The notes below the pieces were generated by a model that made no database searches, was not told the DNA's origin, and saw nothing but the letters and a program-made list of their open reading frames with translations. From Allopusillimonas ginsengisoli (lineage in GTDB: Bacteria > Pseudomonadota > Gammaproteobacteria > Burkholderiales > Burkholderiaceae_B): DNA of 64,000 nucleotides. Numbering within the stretch: the first letter of the stretch is position 1; the number at the start of each line of letters is the position of its first letter. Location of the stretch: positions 86,014 through 150,013 of the forward strand of contig RAPG01000013.1 of NCBI GenBank assembly GCA_005239165.1. The letters are read 5' to 3'. This document shows, piece after piece, positions 17,258-26,462 of the stretch. A program made the position numbers and the translations under genes.

Positions 17258-19201
17258 ATGGATCCGACTACCTTGTTTTCCGATCAACCGCCTGTGCGCA
17301 ACAGGCTTTCAACTCGCATTATTGCAAGCTCCGCCGTGGCGCTGCTTGTTGTGCTCAGCATGATAGGCTGGACGCTGTGGCTATCCTGGCAACTTGAAGG
17401 GGCGGGTGCAGCCATCAATGACGCAGGCAGTTTGCGTATGCAGGCCAGTCGCGTGGCTGTTGAGCTTGTCAGAGAACCGGTGACCGACGCCCAGACGCGG
17501 GCCGACGCGGTGCTGGCATTTGTTCACGCACAAGATCGCGTATTCAGTGAGCTTGAACGGGGAGATCCCGCGCGTCCATTGTTGCTGCCCGCTGAACAAC
17601 CAGTGCAGGCGCAGATGACACGGGTGGTTGATATCTGGCAGCAGCAACTCAGGCCGGCCGCGCTGATGGCGTTGGATGGCGGTACTCCGAACGCTTATCT
17701 TGACCTGCTGCCTGTGTTTGTGGCTCAGGCCGATGTGCTGGTCCGCATGATCGAAAGCGTCAGCTCCCGCAAAACCTCCATGCTGCGCATATCGCAAAGC
17801 ATACTTGTCGTCATCGCCTGTATCGGAACGCTCGCGCTGATCTATCTGCTTTATCTCTGGATCATCTTTCCGGTTCTACAACTGCGCGATGGGTTGCGGC
17901 GCATGACCAGCCGCGACTTCTCCGTAAGGCTGCCGGTAGAAAGCCAGGACGAGTTTGGAGCACTGGCAATGGGCTTCAATACAATGGCCGATGAACTCGA
18001 GGGCCTGTATTCAGAGCTTGAGGGGCGGGTCGAAGAGAAAACAGCTGAACTGGCCAGCCGCAACGCCGTACTGGCCACGCTGTACGATATCGCCGCCTTT
18101 TTGAATCAACCCAACAATATCGAAAGTGTTTGCCAGGGTTTTCTTGACCGCGTCATGCGTCAGTTTGATGCGGGCGGCGGAAGCGTCCGCACGCTCAACC
18201 CCACCGGCGACAATCTTAGCCTCGTGCTGTCGCAAGGGCTGTCAGCCCGTCATGGCGACGAAGAGTTCTGCATGAAGGCGACCGACTGTTTTTGTGGCAA
18301 GGCAACCCGAAAAGGCCCGGTAATCATTAGCGATACCGAGAAGATGCAAGAGATTCCTGCCCGCTTTCTTTGTGCCAAGGAGGGGTTTCGTAGTCTTGCC
18401 GTCTTTCCTATTCAGGCGCAGGATGAAGTGCTGGGTTCTTACTCGCTGCATTTCAATCAGCCGCGGGTCATGGGTGCCGAAGAGCATCATCTGCTTGAAA
18501 CACTGGGCCGGCATCTTGGCATTGCCCTGCAAAACCGGCGTCTCGGGGTGCAGGCACGCCAGCTCGCCATGGAGCAGGAGCGCACACTCATGGCCCAGGG
18601 GTTGCATGACAGCATTGCGCAAGGGCTTAATTTTCTGAACCTTGAGTTGCAGGTGCTTGAACAGGCGGTTGTGCGTGAAGACATGGGCGAAGTACGCGAT
18701 ATCGTCCCTTTGCTGCGTACCGGCGTGACAGAAAGCTATCAGGATGTGCGTGAGTTGCTGAACAATTTTCGTACCAGGCTGGGGGAGGGCGGTGATCTGC
18801 TCGGTGCCGTCGAAGAAACTGTGGCGCGCTTCCGACGCCAGACGGGTATTGACGTTGCCCTCGAAGTCGGAGACCTGTCCGGAGGTGCTGCGCTTTCGCG
18901 AGAGCAGCAATTGCAGGTACTGTTCATTTTGCAAGAGGCCTTGTCCAACGTTCGCAAGCATGCTCAGTCCAGTAAAGTTGATGTGCGTATGAGCAATGGG
19001 CAAGACTTCCGTCTGCTTGTGGCCGATAATGGCATAGGCTTTGACCCGGATGTGGTTGATGGCCTTGAAGGGCACCTCGGCAGAAAAATTATGCAAGAGC
19101 GCGCCAAACGTATGCGGGCTGAACTCAATATTGACACGGCACCCGGTCAGGGCGTGGCAGTGTCGCTGGTGTTGCCGGCAAGCGCGCGGCAGGCGGCTTG
19201 A
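17258..19201 (+). CDS. narX: nitrate/nitrite sensor histidine kinase NarX
   Basis: 647 residues from ATG 17258, chosen because CGGAGG lies about 8 bases upstream; an upstream in-frame start at 17198 lacks such a site. Layout: TM1 about 25-47; periplasmic domain with the nitrate-binding P-box (NDAGSLRMQASRVAVEL, about 54-70); TM2 about 185-210; HAMP linker; a GAF-like central module with a Cys cluster starting at C338 (CMKATDCFC); HisKA_3 H-box with H450 (QGLHDSIAQGL); HATPase with ALSNVRKHAQ and DNGIGF. It phosphorylates NarL in response to nitrate or nitrite. Its 3' end is tandemly duplicated just downstream. Confidence 0.94.
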   Translation: MDPTTLFSDQPPVRNRLSTRIIASSAVALLVVLSMIGWTLWLSWQLEGAGAAINDAGSLRMQASRVAVELVREPVTDAQTRADAVLAFVHAQDRVFSELERGDPARPLLLPAEQPVQAQMTRVVDIWQQQLRPAALMALDGGTPNAYLDLLPVFVAQADVLVRMIESVSSRKTSMLRISQSILVVIACIGTLALIYLLYLWIIFPVLQLRDGLRRMTSRDFSVRLPVESQDEFGALAMGFNTMADELEGLYSELEGRVEEKTAELASRNAVLATLYDIAAFLNQPNNIESVCQGFLDRVMRQFDAGGGSVRTLNPTGDNLSLVLSQGLSARHGDEEFCMKATDCFCGKATRKGPVIISDTEKMQEIPARFLCAKEGFRSLAVFPIQAQDEVLGSYSLHFNQPRVMGAEEHHLLETLGRHLGIALQNRRLGVQARQLAMEQERTLMAQGLHDSIAQGLNFLNLELQVLEQAVVREDMGEVRDIVPLLRTGVTESYQDVRELLNNFRTRLGEGGDLLGAVEETVARFRRQTGIDVALEVGDLSGGAALSREQQLQVLFILQEALSNVRKHAQSSKVDVRMSNGQDFRLLVADNGIGFDPDVVDGLEGHLGRKIMQERAKRMRAELNIDTAPGQGVAVSLVLPASARQAA

Positions 19202-19306
19202 TGGCAGGGTGGTAAGCAGGCCTGCCGGGGCGTGGCGGTTACGCTGGTGTTACCTGCGAGCGCTCGGCAGGCGGCTTGATGGTAGGGTAGTAAACAGGCA
19301 TGCCTG
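19151..19306 (+). repeat. 78-base tandem duplication of the narX 3' end
   Basis: Unit 1 (19151-19228) covers the last codons of narX and its stop. Unit 2 (19229-19306) is a diverged copy with the same spacing: both read GVAV(S/T)LVLPASARQAA then TGA in the corresponding phase. Shared text includes CAGGCGGCTTGATGG in each. Sequence differences between units are mostly silent transitions, so the duplication is not recent. The second copy lies after the narX stop, so it is not expected to be translated. Confidence 0.85.
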
Positions 19307-19415
19307 TCAACGGCCGTGCGTTTGCGCGGAGAACTGTTTTTGATCATGGAGTGGCAAAATTACGAGTGCCGTCTACGCGCCGTGCGTGACAGCATAGTGT
19401 GAGCCCTGCTCAACG

Positions 19416-20075
19416 ATGACGATAAAAATACTGCTCATAGACGATCACAGCCTGTTTCGTTCAGGCGTACGCTTTCTGCTGCAGAAACAGCCAGATTTTG
19501 ATGTTGTGGGCGAAGCGGCAGACGGTTTGGAGGGCATTAAGCGGGCCAAGGCGCTTGCGCCCGATGTCATATTGCTGGATCTCAACATGCCGGGGCTGTC
19601 GGGCCTCGAAACCCTGCGCCTGTTGTTGCAAGACATGCCCGATTGCGCAGTCGTAATACTGACGGTGTCAGAAGAGGCCGACGAACTTGGCCAGGCCTTG
19701 CGTGATGGTGCGCTGGGGTATCTGCTTAAAAATATAGACGCTGATTCATTAACAACCGCCATACGGCGTGCGGCGCAGGGCGAGCCGGTTATCGCCGAGC
19801 CTATGACCAGCAAACTGGTGGCGCAGTTTCGCGCTACCAGTGAGCCCGCCCCTGTGTCAGAGTCTGCTTCACGTGCACATCTGACAGCGCGCGAAATGGA
19901 TATCATCCAGTGTCTGGTGCGCGGAGAAAGCAACAAGGTTATTGCCCGCAATCTTGATGTGGCCGAAAGTACGGTCAAGATTCATGTGCAGAACATACTT
20001 AAAAAGCTGAACCTTTCAAGCCGGGTACAAATTGCAGTCTATGCCGTGGAGCAAGGACTGTTTAACGATAACTAG
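19416..20075 (+). CDS. narL: nitrate/nitrite response regulator NarL
   Basis: 219 residues. Receiver domain with acidic pair D9/D10 and phospho-acceptor D55 (VILLDLNMPGLSG), T/S switch in VILTVSEEAD, and the K-containing LKNID. C-terminal LuxR-type helix-turn-helix about 150-215 (LTAREMDIIQCLVRGESNK then LDVAESTVKIHVQNI). Activates narK/narG-type promoters when phosphorylated by NarX. ATG 19416 has no strong ribosome site. It lies 214 bases after narX, the gap being partly the duplicated narX tail. Convergent with the next gene, with 19 bases between stops. Confidence 0.95.
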   Translation: MTIKILLIDDHSLFRSGVRFLLQKQPDFDVVGEAADGLEGIKRAKALAPDVILLDLNMPGLSGLETLRLLLQDMPDCAVVILTVSEEADELGQALRDGALGYLLKNIDADSLTTAIRRAAQGEPVIAEPMTSKLVAQFRATSEPAPVSESASRAHLTAREMDIIQCLVRGESNKVIARNLDVAESTVKIHVQNILKKLNLSSRVQIAVYAVEQGLFNDN

Positions 20076-20094
20076 GCCGTATGCAGAAGACACC

Positions 20095-21348
20095 TCAGCG
20101 CGAGGCGAAAGGCCTGGCATTTATGGGTACGGGCTGACCTGATACAAGGGCCTGCAGCAGCACTGCGCTGCCGCAGGCCACGGTAAAGCCAAGCGCCCCA
20201 TGGCCAATGTTTAGCCATAAATTTTCGGCGGCATGACTGCGCCCGATAATAGGTTTGCCTGTCGGCGTGGCAGGCCGCTCTCCGGCCCACTCTGTGGCGC
20301 TGGCCGTATCCAGCGACGGGAAGGTGTTGTTCACCTGCCGCTTGAGCAATGCAATGCGCTGTGGGTTGATGTCAGCGCTGCGGTCACCCATGTCGACCAT
20401 GGCCGCAATACGCATGACTGGCCCGATTGGAGCGTACACAATACGACGCTCGTAGTCAGTCACGCTGATGGCTGGTGCTGCGCCCGGGGCATCTGACATG
20501 GGTATGCTCAGGCTGTACCCCTTCAGCCCATAAAGCATTGCTTCTTCGTTTACGGTTTGCAGCAGCCTGCGGCTTGCCATGCCTGCGGCAACCACGAAAT
20601 GGTCGGCCGTGATGTGTTCACCGCTGTCGAGTTCAGCGGCAACAATTCGGTTACCAGACCGTATCAGTTTGCGAACATGGGCGCCGGTGCGTACAACTGC
20701 AGCGCTGTGCCGGCTTATAGCATTAAACAGGCCTGTGGTCAGAAGATGGCAGTCGCCAACCTCTTCGCCTGGTGTATAGACAGCACCCGCTAGCGCCTCG
20801 CCAAGCTCGCCCAGGGCAGGTTCTAGTGCAATGCATTCTTGCCTGTTGAGTACAGATTGTTGCGCGCCGTAACCGGCCTGATAGGCCACCAGCTTACGGG
20901 CTTTTTTAACCAGGGCCGGACTTCGGTAGGCAATGAGCTTGCCATTGGTTTTATGGTGAAACGAGATCGGTGTTTCATTCATCCACTGGTGCAGTGTGTC
21001 GCGGCTGAGGTACGACAGTGTCAGCATGGCAGCCGTAGTATCTTTAACCTGACTGCTGCGACAGGCGAGCATAAAGGCAAGACACCAGCGCCATTGATGC
21101 GGGTCGAGGCGGGGACGAAAGCGTAGTGGTGATTCGCCGTTGAACAGCCACTTAGGCAGGTAGGGCAGCACGCCAGGTTCGGCCAGAGGAGCAACATAGC
21201 TGTAGCTGAGCTGCCCGCCGTTGGCATAGCTGGTGGCAAGCCCTGCGCCGGAGGAGGCCTCGATGAGCGTAACGCGGGCACCCTGGCGCGCAAATTGCCA
21301 TGCAGTACTTGTGCCGATAATACCTGCGCCGATGATACAGACGTGCAT
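20095..21348 (-). CDS. dadA: D-amino acid dehydrogenase small-subunit-like flavoprotein
   Basis: 417 residues of the DAO superfamily. N-terminal dinucleotide fold MHVCIIGAGIIGTSTAWQFA, then YANGGQLSYSYVAPLA, a DadA hallmark; C-terminal GERPATPTGKPIIG and LWLNIGHGALGFTVACGS. DadA deaminates D-alanine and other D-amino acids to 2-oxo acids, passing electrons to the respiratory chain at the inner membrane. No alanine racemase (dadX) or Lrp-type regulator is adjacent, so its substrate may differ from D-alanine. Divergent from the DUF4139 gene. Confidence 0.88.
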   Translation of the reverse strand: MHVCIIGAGIIGTSTAWQFARQGARVTLIEASSGAGLATSYANGGQLSYSYVAPLAEPGVLPYLPKWLFNGESPLRFRPRLDPHQWRWCLAFMLACRSSQVKDTTAAMLTLSYLSRDTLHQWMNETPISFHHKTNGKLIAYRSPALVKKARKLVAYQAGYGAQQSVLNRQECIALEPALGELGEALAGAVYTPGEEVGDCHLLTTGLFNAISRHSAAVVRTGAHVRKLIRSGNRIVAAELDSGEHITADHFVVAAGMASRRLLQTVNEEAMLYGLKGYSLSIPMSDAPGAAPAISVTDYERRIVYAPIGPVMRIAAMVDMGDRSADINPQRIALLKRQVNNTFPSLDTASATEWAGERPATPTGKPIIGRSHAAENLWLNIGHGALGFTVACGSAVLLQALVSGQPVPINARPFASR

Positions 21349-21491
21349 GATGGAACCTGTTACATAAACAACGGGTATTCTGGCATGACTGCGGCTGTGA
21401 TGCCACGGCTTTTTCGGGCCGGGGTTCAGGCTGTATGCTGATTCTGATTAAAAAATTTATGCAATGGGTATCGGTACAAGGAGACTGCTTG

Positions 21492-23621
21492 ATGGAAAGG
21501 CAAAAGAATTTATCTATACAGAAAACCGCGATGGCGTGTGCGGTGGCAGCCATGTTTGGCGTAGCGTCCGCGTATGCGGCACCTGAAAGTGCGGGGGCTG
21601 GCGTGGCGGTTACTACGCCCGAGAGTGCGGCGGCCTCGCAGATGCCGCCTTCGGCTCCTTCATTGCAGCCATCACCGACACCGGCTCCCATCCAGACAAT
21701 TATCCTGTCGTCTGGCGGGCTGGCCGAAATCTTCCGCAGCGCTCAGGTTGGCAGCGGGCAGTCGCTGGTGCTGGATGTGCCACTGGATCAAGTCAACGAT
21801 ATTCTGAAAAGCCTTGTGGTGCGTGACCCATCAGGAGGTGTGGGCGCCATCCGTCTCGACGGCCTGTCGCCCGTACATGAAACCTTCAGTCGATTGCCCT
21901 TTTCGCCCGAGCAGTTACGCAGCATGCCGAAATTGCTGCAAACTTTGCAAGGCGTTCACGTTCGTGTTAGTTCCGGGGGCCGCAGTGTTGAGGGAGCCGT
22001 GCTGGGGGTGGACGAGCAGTGGGGGCATGCCGAATCCGACGCAGACATGCGGTCTGCTCCTGTTTTGTCTGTCATGACCGAAGAAGGCCATATCGAAGTG
22101 CTCAAGCTGGGTACCGAGGCGGTACTAGACATCAAAGACCCGGCAATGCGAGAGCGAGTCGAACGGGCAGTAGACGCCAGCAGCCGTCTTCTGGGTGAAG
22201 ACATGCGACGTATTGCCATTAAGCTGGAGAGCGACGAGGCCCGCGAGGTGGGGCTTTCGTACAGCATACCAGCGCCCGTCTGGAAAACCGCCTACCGGCT
22301 TATGATGGGGTCGCAGAGCAAAGCGCGCCTGCAGGCCTGGGCCGTGCTTGAAAACGCCACAGGTGAAGACTGGGAGGACGTTGCCGTCACCCTGTCTTCG
22401 GGTGCGCCTGTTACGCTGGCCCAGCAGCTTTTTCAGCGTTACTGGCATACCCGGCAAGAGGTACCGGTTATTGCACAAAGTACTGCGGCGCCCAGGCCGG
22501 ATGATGAAGCGGCCTTTTCTCGAGATGACCAGCCAATGCAGGAGAGCGGATCTGCAGTGCGGGCCATGGCCTCAGCGCCTGGCCCTGTGCTCAAACGGGC
22601 CAGAGCGGGGTCAGGTGTTCTTGCCGCGCCTTCGCGCGCGGCCAACGAAGCCGTGGCAGCAGAGGGTGATATCAGCGCCCAGTACCGCTTGCCCGAGCCC
22701 ATCAGTCTGGCTGCAGGGCAAACTTACTCAAGCCCATTTATTGATGTACAGGCTGATGCTGAACGTGTTTCGGTTTTCGATCCCGACCGCGATACCGTAC
22801 ACCCTGTAGCGGCAGTTTTTCTCAAGAACACGACCCAGGCCAGCCTGCCACCTGGCATTCTGACTGTCTACGATGAGGACCAGGGCTATGTCGGCGATGC
22901 GCAATTATCAGGCATACCCAAAGGCGACAGCCGCATGGCAAAGTTTGCCAGTGACCGCAAGGTGACAGTCATCAGTGAGACCACGCCCGAAGAAGAAACC
23001 GGGCAGATCTCCATCACAGATGGGGTATTGCATGCGACCCGCGTCGCGCGGATGATCACGACCTACTCAGTAACGGGTGCCGAAGATGGGCCGCGCACGA
23101 TGATCATCGAACATCCGCGGCGCGAAGGCTGGCAGTTCTCTTCTGATGCGCTGGACAGCAGCACGGCATCCAGCCATCGCCTTCGCCTGTCACTTAAGGC
23201 GGGCGCTTCGGCCAGTGCCAAAGCCGTAGATGAACAAAAACGCGGCGAAACGTTTGCACTGGTAGATGCCGGCCAACAGGCGCTGCTGCACTGGTCCGGC
23301 ATGGCTGACGACGCGGATACCGCTGAGCGGCTTAAAAAATTGGCGCACATGCGCGGGGCTGTGGCTGAGGTCGAATCAGCCTTGCAAAAACTCGAAGCCG
23401 ATACGCAGCGCGCTGTCGACAATCAGGCAAGAATACGTGCAAATATGGCATCGGTGCCCGACCAGAGCGCCTTGGGCCAGCGTTATGTATTCATGCTGGA
23501 GCAAGAAGAAGACCTGATCGCAGAACTTGATAAGAAAACACAAGAAACTCGCAAGCAGCTGGTCCAGCGTCAGCAAGACATGTCGGCGTTAATTCGCATG
23601 TCAGATTCCGGCAGGTCGTAA
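21492..23621 (+). CDS. exported DUF4139 domain protein
   Basis: About 709 residues from ATG 21492, which has AAGGAG 9 bases upstream. Signal peptide residues 1-30 (ACAVAAMFGVASAYA cleavage region), then a Pro/Ser/Ala-rich linker (about 35-65), a beta-rich N-terminal region and the DUF4139 domain (about 245-600; SYSIPAPVWKTAYRLM, VAVFLKNTTQ-like, IEHPRREGW). The last 90 residues are a charged alpha-helix likely to form a coiled coil (KLEADTQRAVDNQARI then LEQEEDLIAELDKKTQ). The family is of unknown function, periplasmic or surface-exposed. It stands alone between divergent dadA and convergent alkB. Confidence 0.8.
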   Translation: MERQKNLSIQKTAMACAVAAMFGVASAYAAPESAGAGVAVTTPESAAASQMPPSAPSLQPSPTPAPIQTIILSSGGLAEIFRSAQVGSGQSLVLDVPLDQVNDILKSLVVRDPSGGVGAIRLDGLSPVHETFSRLPFSPEQLRSMPKLLQTLQGVHVRVSSGGRSVEGAVLGVDEQWGHAESDADMRSAPVLSVMTEEGHIEVLKLGTEAVLDIKDPAMRERVERAVDASSRLLGEDMRRIAIKLESDEAREVGLSYSIPAPVWKTAYRLMMGSQSKARLQAWAVLENATGEDWEDVAVTLSSGAPVTLAQQLFQRYWHTRQEVPVIAQSTAAPRPDDEAAFSRDDQPMQESGSAVRAMASAPGPVLKRARAGSGVLAAPSRAANEAVAAEGDISAQYRLPEPISLAAGQTYSSPFIDVQADAERVSVFDPDRDTVHPVAAVFLKNTTQASLPPGILTVYDEDQGYVGDAQLSGIPKGDSRMAKFASDRKVTVISETTPEEETGQISITDGVLHATRVARMITTYSVTGAEDGPRTMIIEHPRREGWQFSSDALDSSTASSHRLRLSLKAGASASAKAVDEQKRGETFALVDAGQQALLHWSGMADDADTAERLKKLAHMRGAVAEVESALQKLEADTQRAVDNQARIRANMASVPDQSALGQRYVFMLEQEEDLIAELDKKTQETRKQLVQRQQDMSALIRMSDSGRS

Positions 23622-23722
23622 AGCCAGACCGGGGTGCGCCGCGCATTATCCCGGCGGGGCGTGCCCTGGTCTCGTCTGTAACGAGCATAGCGTTCTCAAG
23701 CGTACCTACGTTGTGGCCCGCT

Positions 23723-23739
23723 GGCCGGCGCCGCCGGCC
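23723..23739. terminator. GC-rich hairpin between convergent genes
   Basis: GGCCGGC (23723-23729), GCC loop, GCCGGCC (23733-23739), midway in the 157-base gap between the DUF4139 gene and alkB, which converge. It lacks a T-run on either strand. Likely a bidirectional transcript-end structure. Confidence 0.45.
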
Positions 23740-23778
23740 GTTGGCTGCAATGGGCGGCGTCGCAACACGCTGTGGTGC

Positions 23779-24426
23779 TTAACGAACCTTGCGAAACGTA
23801 AAATTAATGCGCTGGCTGCCAAACAGGGGGTGGGGCTGGTCGGTCAGCGGCATGACACCATGGTAGCGCAGACGGTCTTCACCGCCCCATACCACCACAT
23901 CACCGTGTTTGACCGGTACGCGTGCGGTTTTGTCAGATCTGGCGTGACCGCCAAAAAGAAAAACGGCCGGCATGCCCAATGACACAGACACTATGGGTGC
24001 CGACAGGTCGCGCTCGTTCTTATCCTGGTGCAGCGACAGCCTGGCACCAGGCACGTAGCGATTGATCAGACAGGCGTCTGGCGCAAAGTCAGCAAAACCA
24101 GCAGCCTGCGCGGCTTCGCGGGCAAGGGTCAGAAACAGGTGGGGCAGGGCAGGCCATGGCTGGCCGGTTATGGGGTCTGTAGGCGAATAACAGTAGCCGT
24201 GCTCGTCGGTTGTCCAGCCTAGTGCGCCGCAGTTTGTCAGGCCTACCGTCATGGTGTAGCCGCCCGGTGTCACCATGTTGCGAAATGGCGATTGACCGGT
24301 AATGGCCTCGATAAGCGGCTGCAGTTGCGCTGAGTGGGGCAATGCAAAGCCATGCAGCAAAAATGCCGACGGCCCGAGTGGGGTGCGTTCGCCAGTTTGT
24401 CCAAAAGGAAAGAGTTCAAGTGACAT
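23779..24426 (-). CDS. alkB: alpha-ketoglutarate-dependent DNA repair dioxygenase AlkB
   Basis: 215 residues. Fe(II)/2-oxoglutarate dioxygenase that oxidatively removes methyl groups from 1-methyladenine and 3-methylcytosine. Iron ligands H133 and D135 (LHQDKNERD) and H189 (RYHGVMP); 2-oxoglutarate-binding R206 and R212 (SQRINFTFR). The N-terminal half includes the nucleotide-recognition lid (NCGALGWTTDEHGYCYSP). Length and motif order match E. coli AlkB (216 residues). Not linked to ada here. Followed 44 bases upstream (same strand) by kup, but no functional link is known. Confidence 0.95.
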   Translation of the reverse strand: MSLELFPFGQTGERTPLGPSAFLLHGFALPHSAQLQPLIEAITGQSPFRNMVTPGGYTMTVGLTNCGALGWTTDEHGYCYSPTDPITGQPWPALPHLFLTLAREAAQAAGFADFAPDACLINRYVPGARLSLHQDKNERDLSAPIVSVSLGMPAVFLFGGHARSDKTARVPVKHGDVVVWGGEDRLRYHGVMPLTDQPHPLFGSQRINFTFRKVR

Positions 24427-24470
24427 AACAGCGAAGGCGGCAAACCCTGTTGGAGCCTGCCGCAGCAGGG

Positions 24471-26375
24471 CTAAATTTCGACCTGGGCGCCCAGCTCGAT
24501 GACCCGGTTGGCTGGCAGGCTGAAGTAATCAGAAGCTGACCGTGCGTTACGCGCCAGCGTGGCGTACAGTACCTCTCTCCAGTGTGCCATGCCACCGCCC
24601 ATGGTGGCAATGACCGTCTGGCGGGCAATGTAGAACGAGGTTTCCAGCATCTGGAAACTCAGGCCATAGGGCTCGCACAGGGCTAATGCTTTTGGTATGT
24701 CGCGATCTTCCTGGAAACCAAAGCGCATATCAACCTGATAGCAGCCGTTGCCCAGCTCTTCGACGCTGACGCGGTATTTTTCGTTGACATAGGGCACATC
24801 GCGGTTCAGGACGGTGAGGAAAACCGTGCGCTCGTGCAAAATTTTATTGTGTGACAGGTTGTGCAGCAGGGCATGTGGCACCCCATCGCCTTCCGATCTG
24901 AAAAAGATGGCTGTGCCGGGAACGCGCGTAAGCGGATGGCTGAACAGGCTGGAAAGAAAATCTTCCAGCGGTATACGGTTTTTATACAGGTTTGCAGCGA
25001 CCAGACGTCGGCCGGTACGCCAGGTAAGCATCAGTACGATGATGAACACAGCGAGCAGTAAGGGAAACCAGCCCCCGCTCGGTATTTTAAGCATGTTGGC
25101 GCTGACCAGCGTAAGGTCAATGACTAAGAACAGGCCTGTAACAGCTATACAGACGGCCAGGTTTATATGCCATTTGTACCGGATTACAAAGAATGTAAGA
25201 CAGGTGGTGGCCAGCATAGTGGTGGTGACGGCAATACCGTAGGCTGAGGCCAGATCGCCAGACGAACCGAAACCGATAACGACTGACAGCACCAGAAAAA
25301 GCTGCAGCCAGTTAATGAATGGGATATAGATTTGCCCGATATGCTCGTCAGAGGTGTATTGCACTTTAAGCCGCGGGATGTAACCCAGGGCAATCGCCTG
25401 ACGCACGATGGAGAACGTGCCGGATATGGTGGCTTGTGATGCAATAATGGCTGCAGTTGTTGCCAGCGCGACCAATGGGTACACCGCCCAGTTGCCCAGC
25501 TGATGATAAAACGGGTTGGCGACAGCGCCTGGCTGAGCCATAAGCAGTGCGCCCTGGCCAAGGTAACTGAGTGCCAGAGCCGGAAACACCATGGTTAGCC
25601 AGGCAATACGAATGGGCTTGGCACCAAAATGGCCCATGTCTGCATAAAGCGCTTCGGCACCGGTAACAGCCAGCACAATGGCACCCAGCGCTATAAAGCC
25701 CACCCAGCCTGTTTGCGGGATGAACATCAGGGCATGAAGCGGGTTTAATGCCTGCAGTATGAGCGGCTGGGCGGCGATGTTGATAAGGCCCATAATGGCA
25801 AGAGCCGAAAACCAGATCAGCATGACGGGGCCAAACCATTTGCCTATGTGCGCCGTGCCCTTGCGTTGCACCATATACAGCGCCAACAGAATAATGACGG
25901 TAGCCGGCACTACGTAGTCGGTCAGGGCTGGGGTGGCAATGCTAAGGCCCTCGACGGCTGAAAGTACGGAAATCGAGGGCGTAATAATGCCGTCGCCAAA
26001 GAAAAGTGCCGTGCCGATCAGGCCGATGATAACCAGCGTCGCATAGCGCCGGGTTCCGTGCTTAAAGGGTGAAAGCGCCAGGGCCAGCAGCGCCATAATG
26101 CCCCCTTCGCCGTCGTTATTGGCGCGTGTTACCAGTAACACGTACTTAAGGGTAACGACCAGAATCAGCATCCATACGATGAGCGAGACTACGCCCAAAA
26201 TATTGCTTTCGGTCAGTGCCAGGCCATGTTCGGGCGAAAAGGCCTCTTTCATGGTGTAGAGCGGGCTTGTGCCGATATCGCCGTACACCACGCCCATGGC
26301 GCCTATGGTTAATGCTTTTATACTGGTTGATGAAGGGTTGCGAGGGCTCAAAGAAGGCTCGGTATCTACAGTCAA
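24471..26375 (-). CDS. kup: low-affinity potassium/proton symporter Kup
   Basis: 634 residues, twelve predicted helices and a soluble C-terminal domain. Kup/HAK/KT signature GVVYGDIGTSPLYTMKEAF at the N-terminus; also FGDGIITPSISVLSAVEGL and TGAEALYADMGHFG. Imports potassium with protons. The only early start codons are TTG 26375 and TTG 26351, since a stop (TAG) lies two codons upstream of the first; neither has a clear ribosome site. The first gives a normal N-terminal length. The 87-base gap to divergent mtfA carries a 29-base near-perfect palindrome. Confidence 0.94.
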   Translation of the reverse strand: MTVDTEPSLSPRNPSSTSIKALTIGAMGVVYGDIGTSPLYTMKEAFSPEHGLALTESNILGVVSLIVWMLILVVTLKYVLLVTRANNDGEGGIMALLALALSPFKHGTRRYATLVIIGLIGTALFFGDGIITPSISVLSAVEGLSIATPALTDYVVPATVIILLALYMVQRKGTAHIGKWFGPVMLIWFSALAIMGLINIAAQPLILQALNPLHALMFIPQTGWVGFIALGAIVLAVTGAEALYADMGHFGAKPIRIAWLTMVFPALALSYLGQGALLMAQPGAVANPFYHQLGNWAVYPLVALATTAAIIASQATISGTFSIVRQAIALGYIPRLKVQYTSDEHIGQIYIPFINWLQLFLVLSVVIGFGSSGDLASAYGIAVTTTMLATTCLTFFVIRYKWHINLAVCIAVTGLFLVIDLTLVSANMLKIPSGGWFPLLLAVFIIVLMLTWRTGRRLVAANLYKNRIPLEDFLSSLFSHPLTRVPGTAIFFRSEGDGVPHALLHNLSHNKILHERTVFLTVLNRDVPYVNEKYRVSVEELGNGCYQVDMRFGFQEDRDIPKALALCEPYGLSFQMLETSFYIARQTVIATMGGGMAHWREVLYATLARNARSASDYFSLPANRVIELGAQVEI

Positions 26376-26410
26376 AGACTAATATATGATTTTACGGAGT
26401 TTCTAACCCC

Positions 26411-26439
26411 TGCTGCAACGTAAATGTTACGTTGCAGCA
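26411..26439. promoter_or_regulatory. 13-bp perfect inverted repeat between kup and mtfA
   Basis: TGCTGCAACGTAA (26411-26423), 3-base centre ATG, TTACGTTGCAGCA (26427-26439). It sits in the divergent promoter region, 36 bases from the kup start and 24 from the mtfA start. A terminator is not expected between divergent genes, so an operator for a dimeric regulator, or a hairpin in the mtfA leader, is more likely. It overlaps an alternative ATG (26424) for mtfA, which I reject for that reason. Confidence 0.65.
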
Positions 26440-26462
26440 ATATATTTGTGTGGCGCCAAGGC

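Noticed and set aside
26424..26462. ATG 26424 as the mtfA start
   Set aside because: It forms the centre of the 13-bp inverted repeat and would be hidden in a hairpin; ATG 26463 fits the family N-terminus better.
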